From positions 1 to 64,000 of the forward strand of contig CALDGQ010000021.1 of NCBI GenBank assembly GCA_937941765.1: 64,000 nucleotides of DNA, given 5' to 3'. How positions within the stretch are numbered: the first letter of the stretch is position 1; every line of letters starts with the position of its first letter. The position numbers and the translations under genes are program-made. This document shows positions 8,636 through 20,200 of the stretch, piece by piece. The stretch is from an uncultured Saprospiraceae bacterium (GTDB lineage Bacteria; Bacteroidota; Bacteroidia; Chitinophagales; Saprospiraceae). Below the pieces are notes generated by a model that had not been told where the DNA came from, made no database searches, and saw only the letters and a program-made list of their open reading frames with translations.

Positions 8636-10207
8636 CTACCAAAAACGATACAAAATATAGAATATTAAAATAGTTAATAAAACAATTTGATTACGATAAT
8701 CTGCATACCATGGTAATCCTTCTGTTCCTTCAGAGATTAAACCTTTGCGGTAAGTGAAATTTTCTATTTGTTCTGCAGTAGGTGGAGCTGTCATATTACT
8801 CACAACCACAAAAATCACAGCAGAAACCATTACCATCACTCCTACATTCATAGTGTAATGTAAATTCCACAAATCCATTTCTCCTAAAATAAAAAGCAAA
8901 ATACCCAAGCCCGTTCCAATCATTAAAGTCCAAAATGCACCATCTCCATTTCCTCTTTTGTAAAAAACACCGACTAAAAAAATGACTGCTATTGGAGGGA
9001 CCATGATGGAAAACATTTGTTGTAAATAGTCCCAAAGTCCTGTGAAGTTTTGAATTTGTGGCGCCCACAATGCAGCGATGACCATCAAAATAAAAGTAGT
9101 AATTCGTCCATAAATAGCAATTTGCTCTCCAGTAATATCGGGATTGTTGGGTTTGATAAAATCGATAACAACTAATGTAGATGAAGAGTTGAGGGCCGAA
9201 TCGACACTCGACATAATTGCTGAAATAAGTCCTGCCAAAACCAATCCTGCCAAGCCAACTGGAAGTACTTCTGTAACTAAATAAGGAAATACTGCATCTC
9301 CATTTTCAAGTCCTGGATATAATGCCAATGCCATCGCTCCTGGAATCACCATGATAAATAATGGAATCACTTTTAGAAATCCTGCCAAGACCAATCCCCA
9401 ACGTGCATCGTTCAATCCTTTGGCCCCCAAGGCTCTTTGGATAATATACTGGTTCGTCGACCAATACCAGAATCCCAAGAATGGAACGCCCATTATCAAA
9501 CCTGGCCACGGGATCCCCGGATCGTCCAACGGTCGAACTACTGAGAAATGTCCTTCTGGGGTTGAAGCAATTACCTTCGCCCAATCGAAGTCGAGCTTTT
9601 CATACAAGATATAGGTCAAAATAGCACATCCTACTATTAAGATAACTGCTTGAATCGCATCCGTATAAACCACTGCTTTCAAACCGCCAAAAGCGGTATA
9701 GATACCGGCAACGGTTGCCAATCCTAATGCGGTTTGCCACATGATGAGGTTGGGGAAAAATGTTTGCAACACTAAAGACCCGGCATATAAGGATCCTGCT
9801 GTTTCAATCATAATGGTACTGAAGATTGTCACGACTGAAAAGAATAATTGAGATCGTCGATCAAATCGTTTTTCCAAAAATTCTGGAATGGTTGTGATTC
9901 GAGAATTTAGATATAATGGGATAAAAATTAATGCTGCTATAATAAGTGGTAAACCCGACATCCATTCATAAACGGAGTTGACGATTCCAGTGGTATAAGC
10001 GGCACCTGTCAACCCAATGATAGTAGAGCTAGAAATATTGGAAGCAAACAAGGACAATCCGATTAACCCCCATCCAAATGAACGCCCTCCTAAAAAGAGA
10101 TCTTCGCCTGTTTTGGTTTTTCGGGAAATCCAAAATCCGATGGCAAGTACTAAAACAAAATAGCCAATAACGATGGCTATATCAATTGTTGATAATTGGC
10201 TTTGCAT
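8636..10207 (-). CDS. SSS family sodium/sugar symporter (SGLT-like)
   Basis: The 523-residue, highly hydrophobic protein has the 14-helix layout of the sodium:solute symporter family. SGLT-type hallmarks are visible: RSFGWGLIGLSLFASNISSSTIIGLTG near the N-terminus, AFGGLKAVVYTDAIQ in the middle, and SAIMSSVDSALNSSSTLVVIDF (Na2-site helix) at ~315-340. It would sit in the inner membrane and import a sugar with sodium. It is last in the locus, directly after a GH36 alpha-galactosidase, so galactose or an alpha-galactoside is the natural cargo. That specificity is inferred from context. Confidence 0.85.
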   Translation of the reverse strand: MQSQLSTIDIAIVIGYFVLVLAIGFWISRKTKTGEDLFLGGRSFGWGLIGLSLFASNISSSTIIGLTGAAYTTGIVNSVYEWMSGLPLIIAALIFIPLYLNSRITTIPEFLEKRFDRRSQLFFSVVTIFSTIMIETAGSLYAGSLVLQTFFPNLIMWQTALGLATVAGIYTAFGGLKAVVYTDAIQAVILIVGCAILTYILYEKLDFDWAKVIASTPEGHFSVVRPLDDPGIPWPGLIMGVPFLGFWYWSTNQYIIQRALGAKGLNDARWGLVLAGFLKVIPLFIMVIPGAMALALYPGLENGDAVFPYLVTEVLPVGLAGLVLAGLISAIMSSVDSALNSSSTLVVIDFIKPNNPDITGEQIAIYGRITTFILMVIAALWAPQIQNFTGLWDYLQQMFSIMVPPIAVIFLVGVFYKRGNGDGAFWTLMIGTGLGILLFILGEMDLWNLHYTMNVGVMVMVSAVIFVVVSNMTAPPTAEQIENFTYRKGLISEGTEGLPWYADYRNQIVLLTILIFYILYRFW

Positions 10208-10258
10208 GGTTTATTGTGGTTTTCTCTAAGTGACTAATTTGGTTACTATATTGTTATA

Positions 10259-12070
10259 TTACGTTATTTTCGACTGTCTGATAACTTTGAGCATCCCGGC
10301 ACTTGGTACGGTAATATCCACTACTCCTTTTGGCAAATCAACTACTACCTTTTTACTTTGATTACCTTTGCAATCCCAAATAGTTAATTCAAAATTCCCT
10401 GCATCACCAGTATTTCGAATGACAATTTTATTACTTGGATTTACATTTAATAAATCAGTCCTATTTTGAAGACTACTTTCGACTACTACATCGTCAAATA
10501 CGCCAATAATCTCATGGTTATCCAAAGTTGATCTTAGGATTGGATAATTAGCCAACGGGTTGTTAGGAACAAAAGCACCATCCAATAATACTTTGGCGTT
10601 TTCTGTCCAATATTGGGTATAAAATTTGAGCATTGCTTTATGTTCGGCTTTTGCTTCTTTCAAAAGAATCGACATTTGTGGAACTCCCCAAAATGCATTG
10701 AGCACCTGAAAAGCGGCCAACTCCACCGATTCATCTGCATGCCACGTAATCATGTCTGAGTGGACTACTGTTTCTCCACAAAGTAATTTTACATCTGTAA
10801 TCCGAATACGGTTACTCACTGGATCATTGGGGCAATCAAAAGCACGAAACATATTTCCGAATTTTCGCATCGTCGGCCCAATATATTTTTGTCTAAACTC
10901 AATTGCAATATCTTTTTTGATAGCTTGAAGTGCCTTCATCACATCTGTCATTAATCGATCCACTCCCTCATTTACATTGGCATAATCACGACCATTCTCT
11001 TTGGTCAAAACGGTATCAGGATATGCTTTGAAGTCATCAATAAAATCTAATTTAAATGCATCCAAATTATATTTGACCAATGCATCTTTATAAATATTGA
11101 TAAGGTATTCTCTTACTTCAGGATAACGAGGATCAAAAACAGGTGCCCACCTATGATTCTCTGTCAAGAATTTTCCTTTGAATTGTTGATAGGCTTTGGA
11201 CTTGACTCCACAAAATGGAACTGAAAACCACAACCCTACTTTCATATCTATCTGATGTAGCTTTTCAACAAAGCCATGCATATCTGGAATTCTCTCAGGT
11301 TGCCAATCTCCGCAATAATCATATCCTCGATTAGCATCCATCGTTTGCCAACCATCATCAAGTATAATTAATTGATATCCAATTTCTCTTGCCAATTGAC
11401 ATTCTTCTAACAATATATTGGTATCCAATGATTGATGGAAATTATACCAAGTTGAATACAATGGAAGTCTAGCAAGTTCTGGAACAGGACTAGGTTTTAA
11501 ATGCGGGAAAGTTGCCCACCATTTTGAAACATCTTGCAATGCTTTTGAAAAAGAGACAGGTCTTAAATCAACTCTAATTTGTGCTTTGTAATCCGTGATC
11601 GCAGAATGACGTTCCGTAAAAAAAGAAAGATGACAATAAAGCTGGTTGTCTTCTTCTCTCAAAAGGGCATTCATTTCCATTTTATTGATGGCCTCAGAAC
11701 AAGCAAAGGTGATTACATTTTCATCATCGTAACCAAACACACTGATGACGGGTGCATCTACCGAAACTCTTGATTGCAAATGATCCAATTCCCAATCGTA
11801 TTGCAACCGCTTGTCATGCAAACTTGCACTTGTCCAAGTTCCTTTAATGTTGATTGCAGGAATTTTCCACTTCAAAGTAAATTTGGTAGGTGCTGTAGCT
11901 TCTGCTGCATTTATTTTGAATTCAAATAGATAAATAGCACCTTCTTCTTTTACTAAATCAATAGCAACATCAAATTGTTTGTTTTCACTGAGCAATGATA
12001 TTTTTGGAAAATCACTGATTTCCGTAATTCTATCAATTACTGTTTCTTCTTTTGTTATATCAAGCGGCAT
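10259..12070 (-). CDS. Alpha-galactosidase-like glycoside hydrolase (GH36/clan GH-D)
   Basis: The 603-residue protein has an N-terminal beta-sandwich region (~1-190) and a TIM barrel starting at LPLYSTWYNFHQ. GH-D markers include LIILDDGWQT, FKLDFIDDF (nucleophile Asp342) and FDCPNDPVSNRIRI (probable acid/base Asp416), followed by a C-terminal beta domain. No signal peptide is seen, so it probably works in the cytoplasm. It would release galactose, or a related sugar, from alpha-linked oligosaccharides brought in by the neighbouring symporter. The gene is in the middle of the locus. GH36-related enzymes can have other alpha-linked substrates, so exact specificity is open. Confidence 0.8.
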   Translation of the reverse strand: MPLDITKEETVIDRITEISDFPKISLLSENKQFDVAIDLVKEEGAIYLFEFKINAAEATAPTKFTLKWKIPAINIKGTWTSASLHDKRLQYDWELDHLQSRVSVDAPVISVFGYDDENVITFACSEAINKMEMNALLREEDNQLYCHLSFFTERHSAITDYKAQIRVDLRPVSFSKALQDVSKWWATFPHLKPSPVPELARLPLYSTWYNFHQSLDTNILLEECQLAREIGYQLIILDDGWQTMDANRGYDYCGDWQPERIPDMHGFVEKLHQIDMKVGLWFSVPFCGVKSKAYQQFKGKFLTENHRWAPVFDPRYPEVREYLINIYKDALVKYNLDAFKLDFIDDFKAYPDTVLTKENGRDYANVNEGVDRLMTDVMKALQAIKKDIAIEFRQKYIGPTMRKFGNMFRAFDCPNDPVSNRIRITDVKLLCGETVVHSDMITWHADESVELAAFQVLNAFWGVPQMSILLKEAKAEHKAMLKFYTQYWTENAKVLLDGAFVPNNPLANYPILRSTLDNHEIIGVFDDVVVESSLQNRTDLLNVNPSNKIVIRNTGDAGNFELTIWDCKGNQSKKVVVDLPKGVVDITVPSAGMLKVIRQSKIT

Positions 12071-12272
12071 AAAATTATTTTATTCGGTTATTATGGTTGT
12101 TGGATATTTAACCAACGCTCTTTTTAAATACTTGCAAGCTATCAATAAAACCAATATCACTACTTTTTTTTCCAAAATTTCTATTACCTGAATTTAATAT
12201 CAATCGACAACCTACTTCAATCATATCATTTTTAATGAAGCGTTTGCGTTACAAAAATCGTATATATTAGCA

Positions 12273-15200
12273 TTAATTTTTTCCATAATCAAATACCCGA
12301 AATGTATCATTATTTTGTCCTATTAGCAATTGATAAGATTGATCTGATTTTTGAAACTTAGCGATACTTCTCGCATCACCAGGAACTATGAAACCACTGG
12401 TAGCTGATGATATCACTTCAAATCCTAATGAACCATTTCCTTTAAGCAAAGTACCATTCTGTGCATCTTGCCAACCACCGTTTTTCTCTGATGTAAAATC
12501 ATTTCCTACCAACAATGCATCTACATTTCCATCCGAATCAAAATCATCGGTGTAGAAACATTGAATCGGACTAATCTGCGCCGTCATAGGTAAAGGTTTT
12601 ATTTCAAAATTTCCTTTCCCATCATTTATCAAATAGCAAGATCTCAATTCAGTAACTTCTAATCGATTTTCGGACTCAGAAATACTATTAATCATTTCAT
12701 CAAATTCGACATTCGCAAATTCCGCATATTTCACATAACTGTTTTTTAATTTGACCAATTGTGAGAATAAATCATCTCGTGAATGTAGCGGATATAATTT
12801 TCTTTCACCTTGTTTATTCAAGTAATATTGTCCGATAATCGGATCAGGACTTCCATTTTTGTCGAGATCATCTGCCACCAAAACTAGTGGTTCATTTCGG
12901 GAAGCTTGTAAGCGACTATTCAGTCCATGGTTACCGACTAAAAAATCACTATCTCCATCTTGATCTATATCCATTGTTGCAATGCATGTCCACAAACCTT
13001 TTGCATTTGACAAATTGTCTGATGATATTTTTTCTAATATTCCATTTTTATTTTTAAACGCAACAATAGGCATCCATTCTCCAACAACAATTAAATCAAC
13101 TAAATCATCACCATCAATATCTTTCCAAATTGCATCGGCAACCATACCGATTTGCGCTAGGTCTGGTGCCAATTTTACGGTGTGATCAATAAATCTGCCA
13201 TTGTGATTTATCAACAATGTACTGGTTGGGACGGATGGAAACTTACGAGGGATTACTCGTCCACCAATAAATAAATCTATGTCGCCGTCTTGATCATAAT
13301 CGCAAGGTTTGACACAACTTCCACTGTCCAAATTTTTCGGCAACAAGTCGTTTCGATTGGTAAAATTGCCTTTCCCATCATTGAGCAGTAAACGATCTTG
13401 AAATTCCGGTGCACTTTCTTTAAATTCTACCCCTCCACTTACAATATACAAATCCAAATCTCCATCATTGTCGAAGTCAAAAAATGCAGCAGCCGTATCT
13501 TCACTTTTTTCGTTGTCCATGGATTGAATTTTGTATGCTCCGCTGGGTTTTGGGAAATAAATTTGAGAAGGATACCCCTTCGCTCCGCCCACAAATATTT
13601 CATCTCCAGTTTGCCCATCGATGTTGGCGACGGCAATACAAGGTCCTTGTTTGCTATGTTGTTGTAGCAAAAGGCGTTGGCCATCAAAATCGTGATGGAT
13701 GTTTTCTTGATGTTTTATTGGATCTAGGTTTTTGTTTTCGACAAATTGGGTATTAATATCTTTAGTTATTATATTGTTATGGTTGGCTGATTTATAGTCC
13801 AAAACAAGTAATTGATCAGCCTTGATATTTTTCAGTAGCTGTATTTGCCCTTTTGGCCATACAATTTTCAAAGAATCTATATTGTTGTATTTACCCGTTC
13901 CTATATGTACAACAGGATCTACACTAGACAAATAACCTCTTACTGGTGATTGATAATGTGTGATTACTTTTTGATCGATATAAGCGAAAATTTTTGCACC
14001 GATTCCAGATTGATTTTTAGACTCCCCTTTTAATCGAATTTTTAAATAATGGTGTTCGTTTTTTTGATTACAAGTATTTTCAAGAATAAATGCTTTTTGG
14101 TTGAGGTTATTCACAATGAGATCTAAGTCTCCGTCATTATCCAAGTCGGAATAAACAGCCCCGTTAGAAATAGAATTTTCTTTTTTCAACCATTGATCTG
14201 ATTGATCTAAGAATTGAAAATTTTGTTTGTTTTCGAAAATAAAATTCGGCATAGTCACTTCTTTCATTTCCTGAACAATTTCATACAACTTATGTAGTCT
14301 CTCTTCTTTTGTTCCGAAATTTCCGAGTTGTGTGCTATAATTAATAAAATCTAAATCAGTAATATCTTTGCCATATCCATTTGTAATAAAAATATCTCGA
14401 TCTCCATCGTTGTCAAAATCTGCCATCAAAGGAGTCCATGACCAATCTGTATTATAAAGTCCTGTGAGGTATCCGACTTCACTAAATGGCAATACTTTTT
14501 TGTTCAATTCTCCATTGTGAATTTGCAAAGTGTTTCTTACAAATTGCGGTGCATATCCAGCTCTAAGCGACATGGTAAATTTATTATAGTTCATAAAACC
14601 AATCATAGTTTTTTGTCGCTCATGATAGCGTGGCATCATATCCAATGTAAGAATATCTGGTAAGCCATCTTGATTTACATCTGCTATATCAACCCCCATG
14701 CTATTGTAACTTTGGTGTTTTAACAAGACATCTGCATTTTCATCAAATCCCAAATGCTTACCATCTTCAACACCTTTATTGATGTATACGAGATCCTCAG
14801 AAAGAAAATCATTGGCTACATAAATATCTGGAAAGCCATCCAAGTTGATATCATTGATTGTAATACCTAGACCATACCCGCGATAAATGATTCCCATTTC
14901 TTGAGAAACATCTGTAAACTGATCTCCATCATTTCTAAAAAGTTTATCAATAGAATTTTCATTGATGAATTTTTTGGGCGAAGGTGCATTTTTGTCTCTA
15001 TCATCAATTGCGTTGTGCAATAAATAAACATCTAAATCACCATCTAAATCGTAGTCAAAAAAAGCTGCTTGTTGAGTATACAAACCATCTGCTAAGCCAA
15101 AATTAGTAGCCATTTCTTTAAATGTAGGAATATTGTTGTTATCTAACCCTTGATGAATAAATAATTGATTCTGGCAGTTTCCATCACAGTTCAAACCACC

Positions 15201-15650
15201 AACGCTCAAATAAATATCTTGCCAACCATCTCCATTAATATCAACTACCGACACACCTGTTGCCCAACCTTTTGTTTTGAATTTGGCAGCATCAGAAATA
15301 TCCTCAAATTCTAATCCGCCTTGATTTAAATACAATTTAGAAGCTACTTGATTGCCTGAAAATACCAAATCAGGTAGTTGGTCATTGTTAAAATCACCGA
15401 CACCGACACCGCCGCCGTTATAGATGTAGTGAAAGTTAAGGATATTTAAATTTTTAGTTTCATCAATCTTGTTGATAAAATGAACATTACTTTGGGAAGG
15501 CGCGACTTTTCTAAATAGGGTGTTTGTGTCCTCAGAGCAAGCGCTCATTGAAATAATCATTAAACATATCCAAACAATATTTAGCCGCAAAATGAGTTGT
15601 TTTTTAAGAATCTTAAAAATGCCCTTTCTTGCATTCACTCGAAAGGGCAC
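12273..15650 (-). CDS. FG-GAP/VCBS repeat lipoprotein with ASPIC/UnbV domain (CRTAC1-like)
   Basis: This is a 1125-residue reading from a GTG at 15650. The GTG lies inside a terminator-like hairpin, so a TTG at 15590 is a likely start. It would give a classic lipoprotein signal ending LMIISMSAC, with Cys18 lipidated. Many FG-GAP/VCBS calcium-binding blades of the DxDxDGxxD type follow (DFNNDQLPDL, DINGDGWQDIY, DYDLDGDLDVY and others), forming beta-propellers. An ASPIC/UnbV-type domain lies at ~560-650 (SGIGAKIFAYID ... VRGYLSSVDP). Such proteins often accompany SusC/SusD pairs and are thought to assist glycan binding at the outer membrane. It lies 26 bp downstream of susD. Confidence 0.8.
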   Translation of the reverse strand: MPFRVNARKGIFKILKKQLILRLNIVWICLMIISMSACSEDTNTLFRKVAPSQSNVHFINKIDETKNLNILNFHYIYNGGGVGVGDFNNDQLPDLVFSGNQVASKLYLNQGGLEFEDISDAAKFKTKGWATGVSVVDINGDGWQDIYLSVGGLNCDGNCQNQLFIHQGLDNNNIPTFKEMATNFGLADGLYTQQAAFFDYDLDGDLDVYLLHNAIDDRDKNAPSPKKFINENSIDKLFRNDGDQFTDVSQEMGIIYRGYGLGITINDINLDGFPDIYVANDFLSEDLVYINKGVEDGKHLGFDENADVLLKHQSYNSMGVDIADVNQDGLPDILTLDMMPRYHERQKTMIGFMNYNKFTMSLRAGYAPQFVRNTLQIHNGELNKKVLPFSEVGYLTGLYNTDWSWTPLMADFDNDGDRDIFITNGYGKDITDLDFINYSTQLGNFGTKEERLHKLYEIVQEMKEVTMPNFIFENKQNFQFLDQSDQWLKKENSISNGAVYSDLDNDGDLDLIVNNLNQKAFILENTCNQKNEHHYLKIRLKGESKNQSGIGAKIFAYIDQKVITHYQSPVRGYLSSVDPVVHIGTGKYNNIDSLKIVWPKGQIQLLKNIKADQLLVLDYKSANHNNIITKDINTQFVENKNLDPIKHQENIHHDFDGQRLLLQQHSKQGPCIAVANIDGQTGDEIFVGGAKGYPSQIYFPKPSGAYKIQSMDNEKSEDTAAAFFDFDNDGDLDLYIVSGGVEFKESAPEFQDRLLLNDGKGNFTNRNDLLPKNLDSGSCVKPCDYDQDGDIDLFIGGRVIPRKFPSVPTSTLLINHNGRFIDHTVKLAPDLAQIGMVADAIWKDIDGDDLVDLIVVGEWMPIVAFKNKNGILEKISSDNLSNAKGLWTCIATMDIDQDGDSDFLVGNHGLNSRLQASRNEPLVLVADDLDKNGSPDPIIGQYYLNKQGERKLYPLHSRDDLFSQLVKLKNSYVKYAEFANVEFDEMINSISESENRLEVTELRSCYLINDGKGNFEIKPLPMTAQISPIQCFYTDDFDSDGNVDALLVGNDFTSEKNGGWQDAQNGTLLKGNGSLGFEVISSATSGFIVPGDARSIAKFQKSDQSYQLLIGQNNDTFRVFDYGKN
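15614..15649 (-). terminator. Terminator or attenuator hairpin between susD and the FG-GAP gene
   Basis: A 9-bp perfect stem (TGCCCTTTC / GAAAGGGCA) with a 12-nt loop is followed on the minus strand by TTTTTAAG. It overlaps the nominal GTG start of the next gene. It may reduce read-through and so set higher susCD than downstream expression. Confidence 0.65.
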
Positions 15651-15676
15651 TAAAACTATTTATTAAACTCAAAAAA

Positions 15677-17236
15677 TCAGTATCCAGGATTTTGTAACAA
15701 GTTGGGATTCGCCTCAAGTTCACTTACTGGAATCCAAATCAACTCATGCTTATTACTTTGAAAAACACCACCACTTAATGACTTTGGATGATCTCCATGT
15801 AATGAACTGGTACCCATGTAATCATCCGCTAGTCCCCAACGTACCAGGTCGAAAAAACGATGACCTTCTCCTGTCAATTCTAATACCCGCTCATCAATCA
15901 ATGCTTGACGCATTTGGTCTTGACTCAACCCTGTTTTTGGACTCACTTCAGCACGCTCTCTCACCAAATTCAAGAAAGTTTCCGCTTCAGAAGTTTTGCC
16001 TTGTTCATTAAGCGCTTCGGCATGCATCAACAATACATCTGCGTATCTTATAATTCTCCAATTGTTTCCAACATTCGTTCCTAACAGATCTACATCATCT
16101 CTTTTACCTACATCCATTCCAGCATATTTTTTACTAAAGATTGGTTCCATTCCATCTGCTGCTGCTACAGCAATATCTCCTTCAAAATCCTCAAGATAAG
16201 GAAGACCACCATAACCGGTCGAACCTGCGTAATCGTACGCCAATGTTTCTTGACGACGAATTGTTTCTCCATTTTCTTCGAATAAATCTTTCACCCATGA
16301 ATTGATGAAGTGACTTTGATCCGGAGATTTTTCTGGTGGTGCATAGTCAATATGAAAATTCCCCATCGTACCAACTCCTGGAATATCTACTCCCCATGCA
16401 AAAGATGCAATTCCTAGATATTGTAATTCGAAAATAGATTCTTCATTATTTTCATTGGATTGATCAAAATTTTCATTGTATCGATCTGCTGGTAACAATC
16501 CATAATTTCCACTACCTACTACTCTCAAGAATGCTTGTTCTGCTCCTGCATAATCTTGAGCAAATAATTTACTTTTACCTGCAAAGGCTGCTGCTGAACC
16601 TGAAGTAGGTCGACCAAAATCACTTTCTGCCCAAGTGCCTGGTAGTAAACTTTCTGCTTGTTCAAAATCTGCTATCACCTGAGCCCAAGTTGCTGCAGGA
16701 GTTGATTGAGATGGAAAGAAATCCGCTTCAGACGCTGCAACTGAAGTTACCAATGGTACATTTCCATACAAATTGACGAGGTACCAATAAGCAAAACCAC
16801 GCATAAAATATGCTTGTCCAACAAAACCATTACGTTGCCCCACATCAGGAACATTCGTTTCATTTACATTTTCGATTATTGAATTGGCTCTGAAGATACA
16901 CTTGTAGGCTTCTTGCCAAGGCTCAACTGCCCAACGTGCAATCCCTGCTTCCCCTTGAAATGTTGATAAAGCAGTATTGGCACCAAAAGGACGAACATTA
17001 AATACGTCGGAACGGAGCATAGCCCCAGTATGAATAATACGCCCCCAGAAAAAGGTATTGGTAATCGGATGATACATACCATTGATCGCTAAGGCAACAT
17101 CATTTGGGTTTGCCCAAAATGTACCTGTAGAAACCGTGTTGGTATTAACTTGATCTAGTAAATCATCCGAACAACTATATGGTAACACCATCAGTATCAT
17201 TATCGGGAGTATCCAGAATTTGTTATATTTTTTCAT
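15677..17236 (-). CDS. SusD/RagB family outer-membrane lipoprotein
   Basis: The 519-residue protein has a lipoprotein signal (LPIMILMVLPYSCSDD; Cys22-23 region) and the helical TPR-like SusD fold. The N-terminal SusD-like part (VNTNTVSTGTFWANPNDVALAINGMY) and the C-terminal signature (IIRYADVLLMHAEALNEQG; GHRFFDLVRWG) are clear. It sits on the outer leaflet, binds the glycan and closes over the SusC barrel like a lid. Its start is 21 bp after the susC stop, which shows co-transcription. The ligand is probably an alpha-galactoside, judging from the locus. Confidence 0.92.
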   Translation of the reverse strand: MKKYNKFWILPIMILMVLPYSCSDDLLDQVNTNTVSTGTFWANPNDVALAINGMYHPITNTFFWGRIIHTGAMLRSDVFNVRPFGANTALSTFQGEAGIARWAVEPWQEAYKCIFRANSIIENVNETNVPDVGQRNGFVGQAYFMRGFAYWYLVNLYGNVPLVTSVAASEADFFPSQSTPAATWAQVIADFEQAESLLPGTWAESDFGRPTSGSAAAFAGKSKLFAQDYAGAEQAFLRVVGSGNYGLLPADRYNENFDQSNENNEESIFELQYLGIASFAWGVDIPGVGTMGNFHIDYAPPEKSPDQSHFINSWVKDLFEENGETIRRQETLAYDYAGSTGYGGLPYLEDFEGDIAVAAADGMEPIFSKKYAGMDVGKRDDVDLLGTNVGNNWRIIRYADVLLMHAEALNEQGKTSEAETFLNLVRERAEVSPKTGLSQDQMRQALIDERVLELTGEGHRFFDLVRWGLADDYMGTSSLHGDHPKSLSGGVFQSNKHELIWIPVSELEANPNLLQNPGY

Positions 17237-17256
17237 TTGACAATTATTTTAATTAA

Positions 17257-20200
17257 TTAAAAAGTGGCTTGTAATCCAAAAATAAATCCACGAGTATTTG
17301 GGTAAGCCCTTGCATCCAAACCACGACCTAACAATGGATTGACACCAACACGATTTCCAGTAAATCCAGTATCTCTATTAGAACGTCCACCGTTTGTTGA
17401 TGAAATGTCAGGATCATAACCGCTATATCCTGTAATCGTAACTAGATTTTGTCCAGTCGCAAATATTCTAACATTCTCCATCCATGGAATTGCATTTACA
17501 TCTAATGTATATCCTACTTCTAATGTCCTCAACCTGAAATAAGAACCATCTTCCACAAAGAAAGAACTAGGAGCTCTGTTTTCAGCTGGATCGAGTGTTG
17601 TCGCTCTAGGAATATCCGTATCGGTATTCGAAGGTGTCCAAGCATCTAATACATCCGTTAATTTATTATCATCCGCCCAGAAAATGTTGTAAAATTTATT
17701 CAAGTTATAAATTTCATTTCCTTGTACACCTTGAAAGAAAACGCCAAAATCTAATGCTTTGTATGAACCTGAAAAATTTAATCCATAAATAAAGTCCGGT
17801 GTTGGATCTCCTAACACTGTAAGATCATCTGCATCCACTTTTCCATCTTCATTGATATCACGACGAATAAAATCACCTGGTTGAACCTGCGATTTACGGG
17901 TATCATCATTAGCAATGTTTGGGTCACTATCGATAGCTGCTTGATCCGCATAAACACCATCAACAATAAATCCCCAATAAATACCTGGAGCTTGACCTTC
18001 GACAAATCTATTGACTCGTGTCAAATCCTCAGAAGTTGAAGGGCCAACAATTGGATTCGGTAATTTGGTCACCAAAGAATTAAAAGTTGAGATATTGAAA
18101 CCAAGATCATAGTTGAATTCATTTCCTCTATTTTTGTAAACAAGGTCTAATTCAAATCCTTTGTTTTGAATTTCTCCAACATTTTGAATAACCGGCTCAC
18201 TAAATCCAATACTAGAAGGCAATGCAACTCCTACAAGTACATCTTCTACGTTTTTGATATAATATTCTGCGGATAAACTAAGTTTGTCATCAAACAATCC
18301 TAAGTCAACACCTACATTGGTTGTCTTTGAAGTTTCCCATTTCAGGTCTTCTAATGCCAAAGATGTTTGTGCGTATCCTGGTGCAGAACCATTGTTAAAT
18401 GAAGTAGAAGAGTTTAAATTAAAGACTGACTGGTAGGCATAATCAGGAATATTTTGAGAACCTAATTCTCCATATCCAGCTCTAATTTTAAAACGATTAA
18501 TCAAACTGCTTGACCAGAAAGATTCATTATGTATATTCCAACCAACAGAAGCTGACGGGAAAACACCCACTCTAAAATCAGGAGCAAATTTGGAAGATGC
18601 ATCTCTACGTACAGTAGCGGTCAATAGGTATTTATTATCGAATGAATAATTGACACGACCAAAAGCAGAGCGAATCGCACTTACGTTGTTGGCTCCACCT
18701 AGAGCTTGTACATTAGCTGGCGTAGCTGCACCTGTCACCTGTATCCCATTATTAGGTAAACCTTGTGAATATACTACTAGATTTTTAAAATCGATTTTTT
18801 GTTGAGACAATCCAACCACCACATCATAACGATGTTTGTCTGCACTATTTGCATAACTCAAGGTTGGTTCGATTAAAGTCAATAATGTTTCTGAACGACC
18901 TTCTGTCAAATCATTTTGGTCGTTGACATTAAAGACAGCATCGGAAGTACTCATGAAAAATGTAGGTGTAAAAAAGAAACTGTATCCATTTCTGTAATCG
19001 GCACCTAAATTCAATTTGGCATTTAATCCATCTAATATTTCATAGGAGAAATTCAAGTTTCCTAATAAATTACGGGTAGTTGTCAAATTATCTTCCAACA
19101 CTGCTTGCGCGTAATCGTTCAGTCCACCAAAATTGTGTACATCAAAATCTGGTGCAGAGAAACCTCCTTCATTTCCAGAAACCATTTCTGGTAAAATAGG
19201 AGCGGTCGCACCATCAAATCCAAACCAATTGTTTTCTTCCAATTTTGTTTGGGCCAATGAAAGGGATTCTGTGATCGTCAATTTCCCTACTTTAAATTCG
19301 CTATTGGCTCTAAAATTAAGTCGCTCAAAACCAGAGCTAACCAATATCCCATCTTGATCATAATAATTTCCAGAAATAAAGTATTTTGAATTTTCACCTC
19401 CTCCAGATACAGACAATCCATAATCTTGAATCGCACCCGCATTTAATGAAAGATCTTGCCAATCAGTGTCAACCCCTTCATCTGGGAATTGAAAACCAGA
19501 GCCATCATTTTCTTCCAGCTGCCGACGATATTGAACAAATTCAGAACCATTCAACAAGTCTAAATACTTGCTTGGTGTCTCCGTACCACCACGTACATCT
19601 AGTGTTACTTTTGGAGTACCATCACTTGAACCTCTTTTGGTCGAGATCAACACCACCCCATTTGCGGCACGAGAACCATAAATGGCTGCAGAAGATGCAT
19701 CTTTCAATACTTCCATCGATTCGATGTCTTTAGGATTGAGATAGTTCATATTTTCTACAACCGTTCCATCTATTACATATAGTGGATAAGAATTGGTCAA
19801 AGAACTTACTCCTCTGACGAAAACATTCGCATCACCACCCGGTTGTCCACCATTATTTTCAACTTGCACACCAGGAAGTTTTCCTTGTAAGGATGATGTT
19901 GGATTTCCAGTAACCACAGCACGGATATCATCTCCACTTAGAGAAGCTACGGAACCAGTTAAATCACTTTTTCGGACAACACCATACCCTACCACTACAA
20001 CTTCATCAAGTATTTCAGAGTTTACGAGCATGGTAACATCTAATTTGGAACGACCATTGATCTCAACTTCCTGATCCATATAGCCAGTATAAGAATAAAT
20101 AATGGTTGAGGTCCCTGGTGGAACTTGAAGCGTATAACTGCCATCAATATCTGTTACGGTACCTGATGTACTGCCCTTGGCTTGAACAGTTGCACCAATT

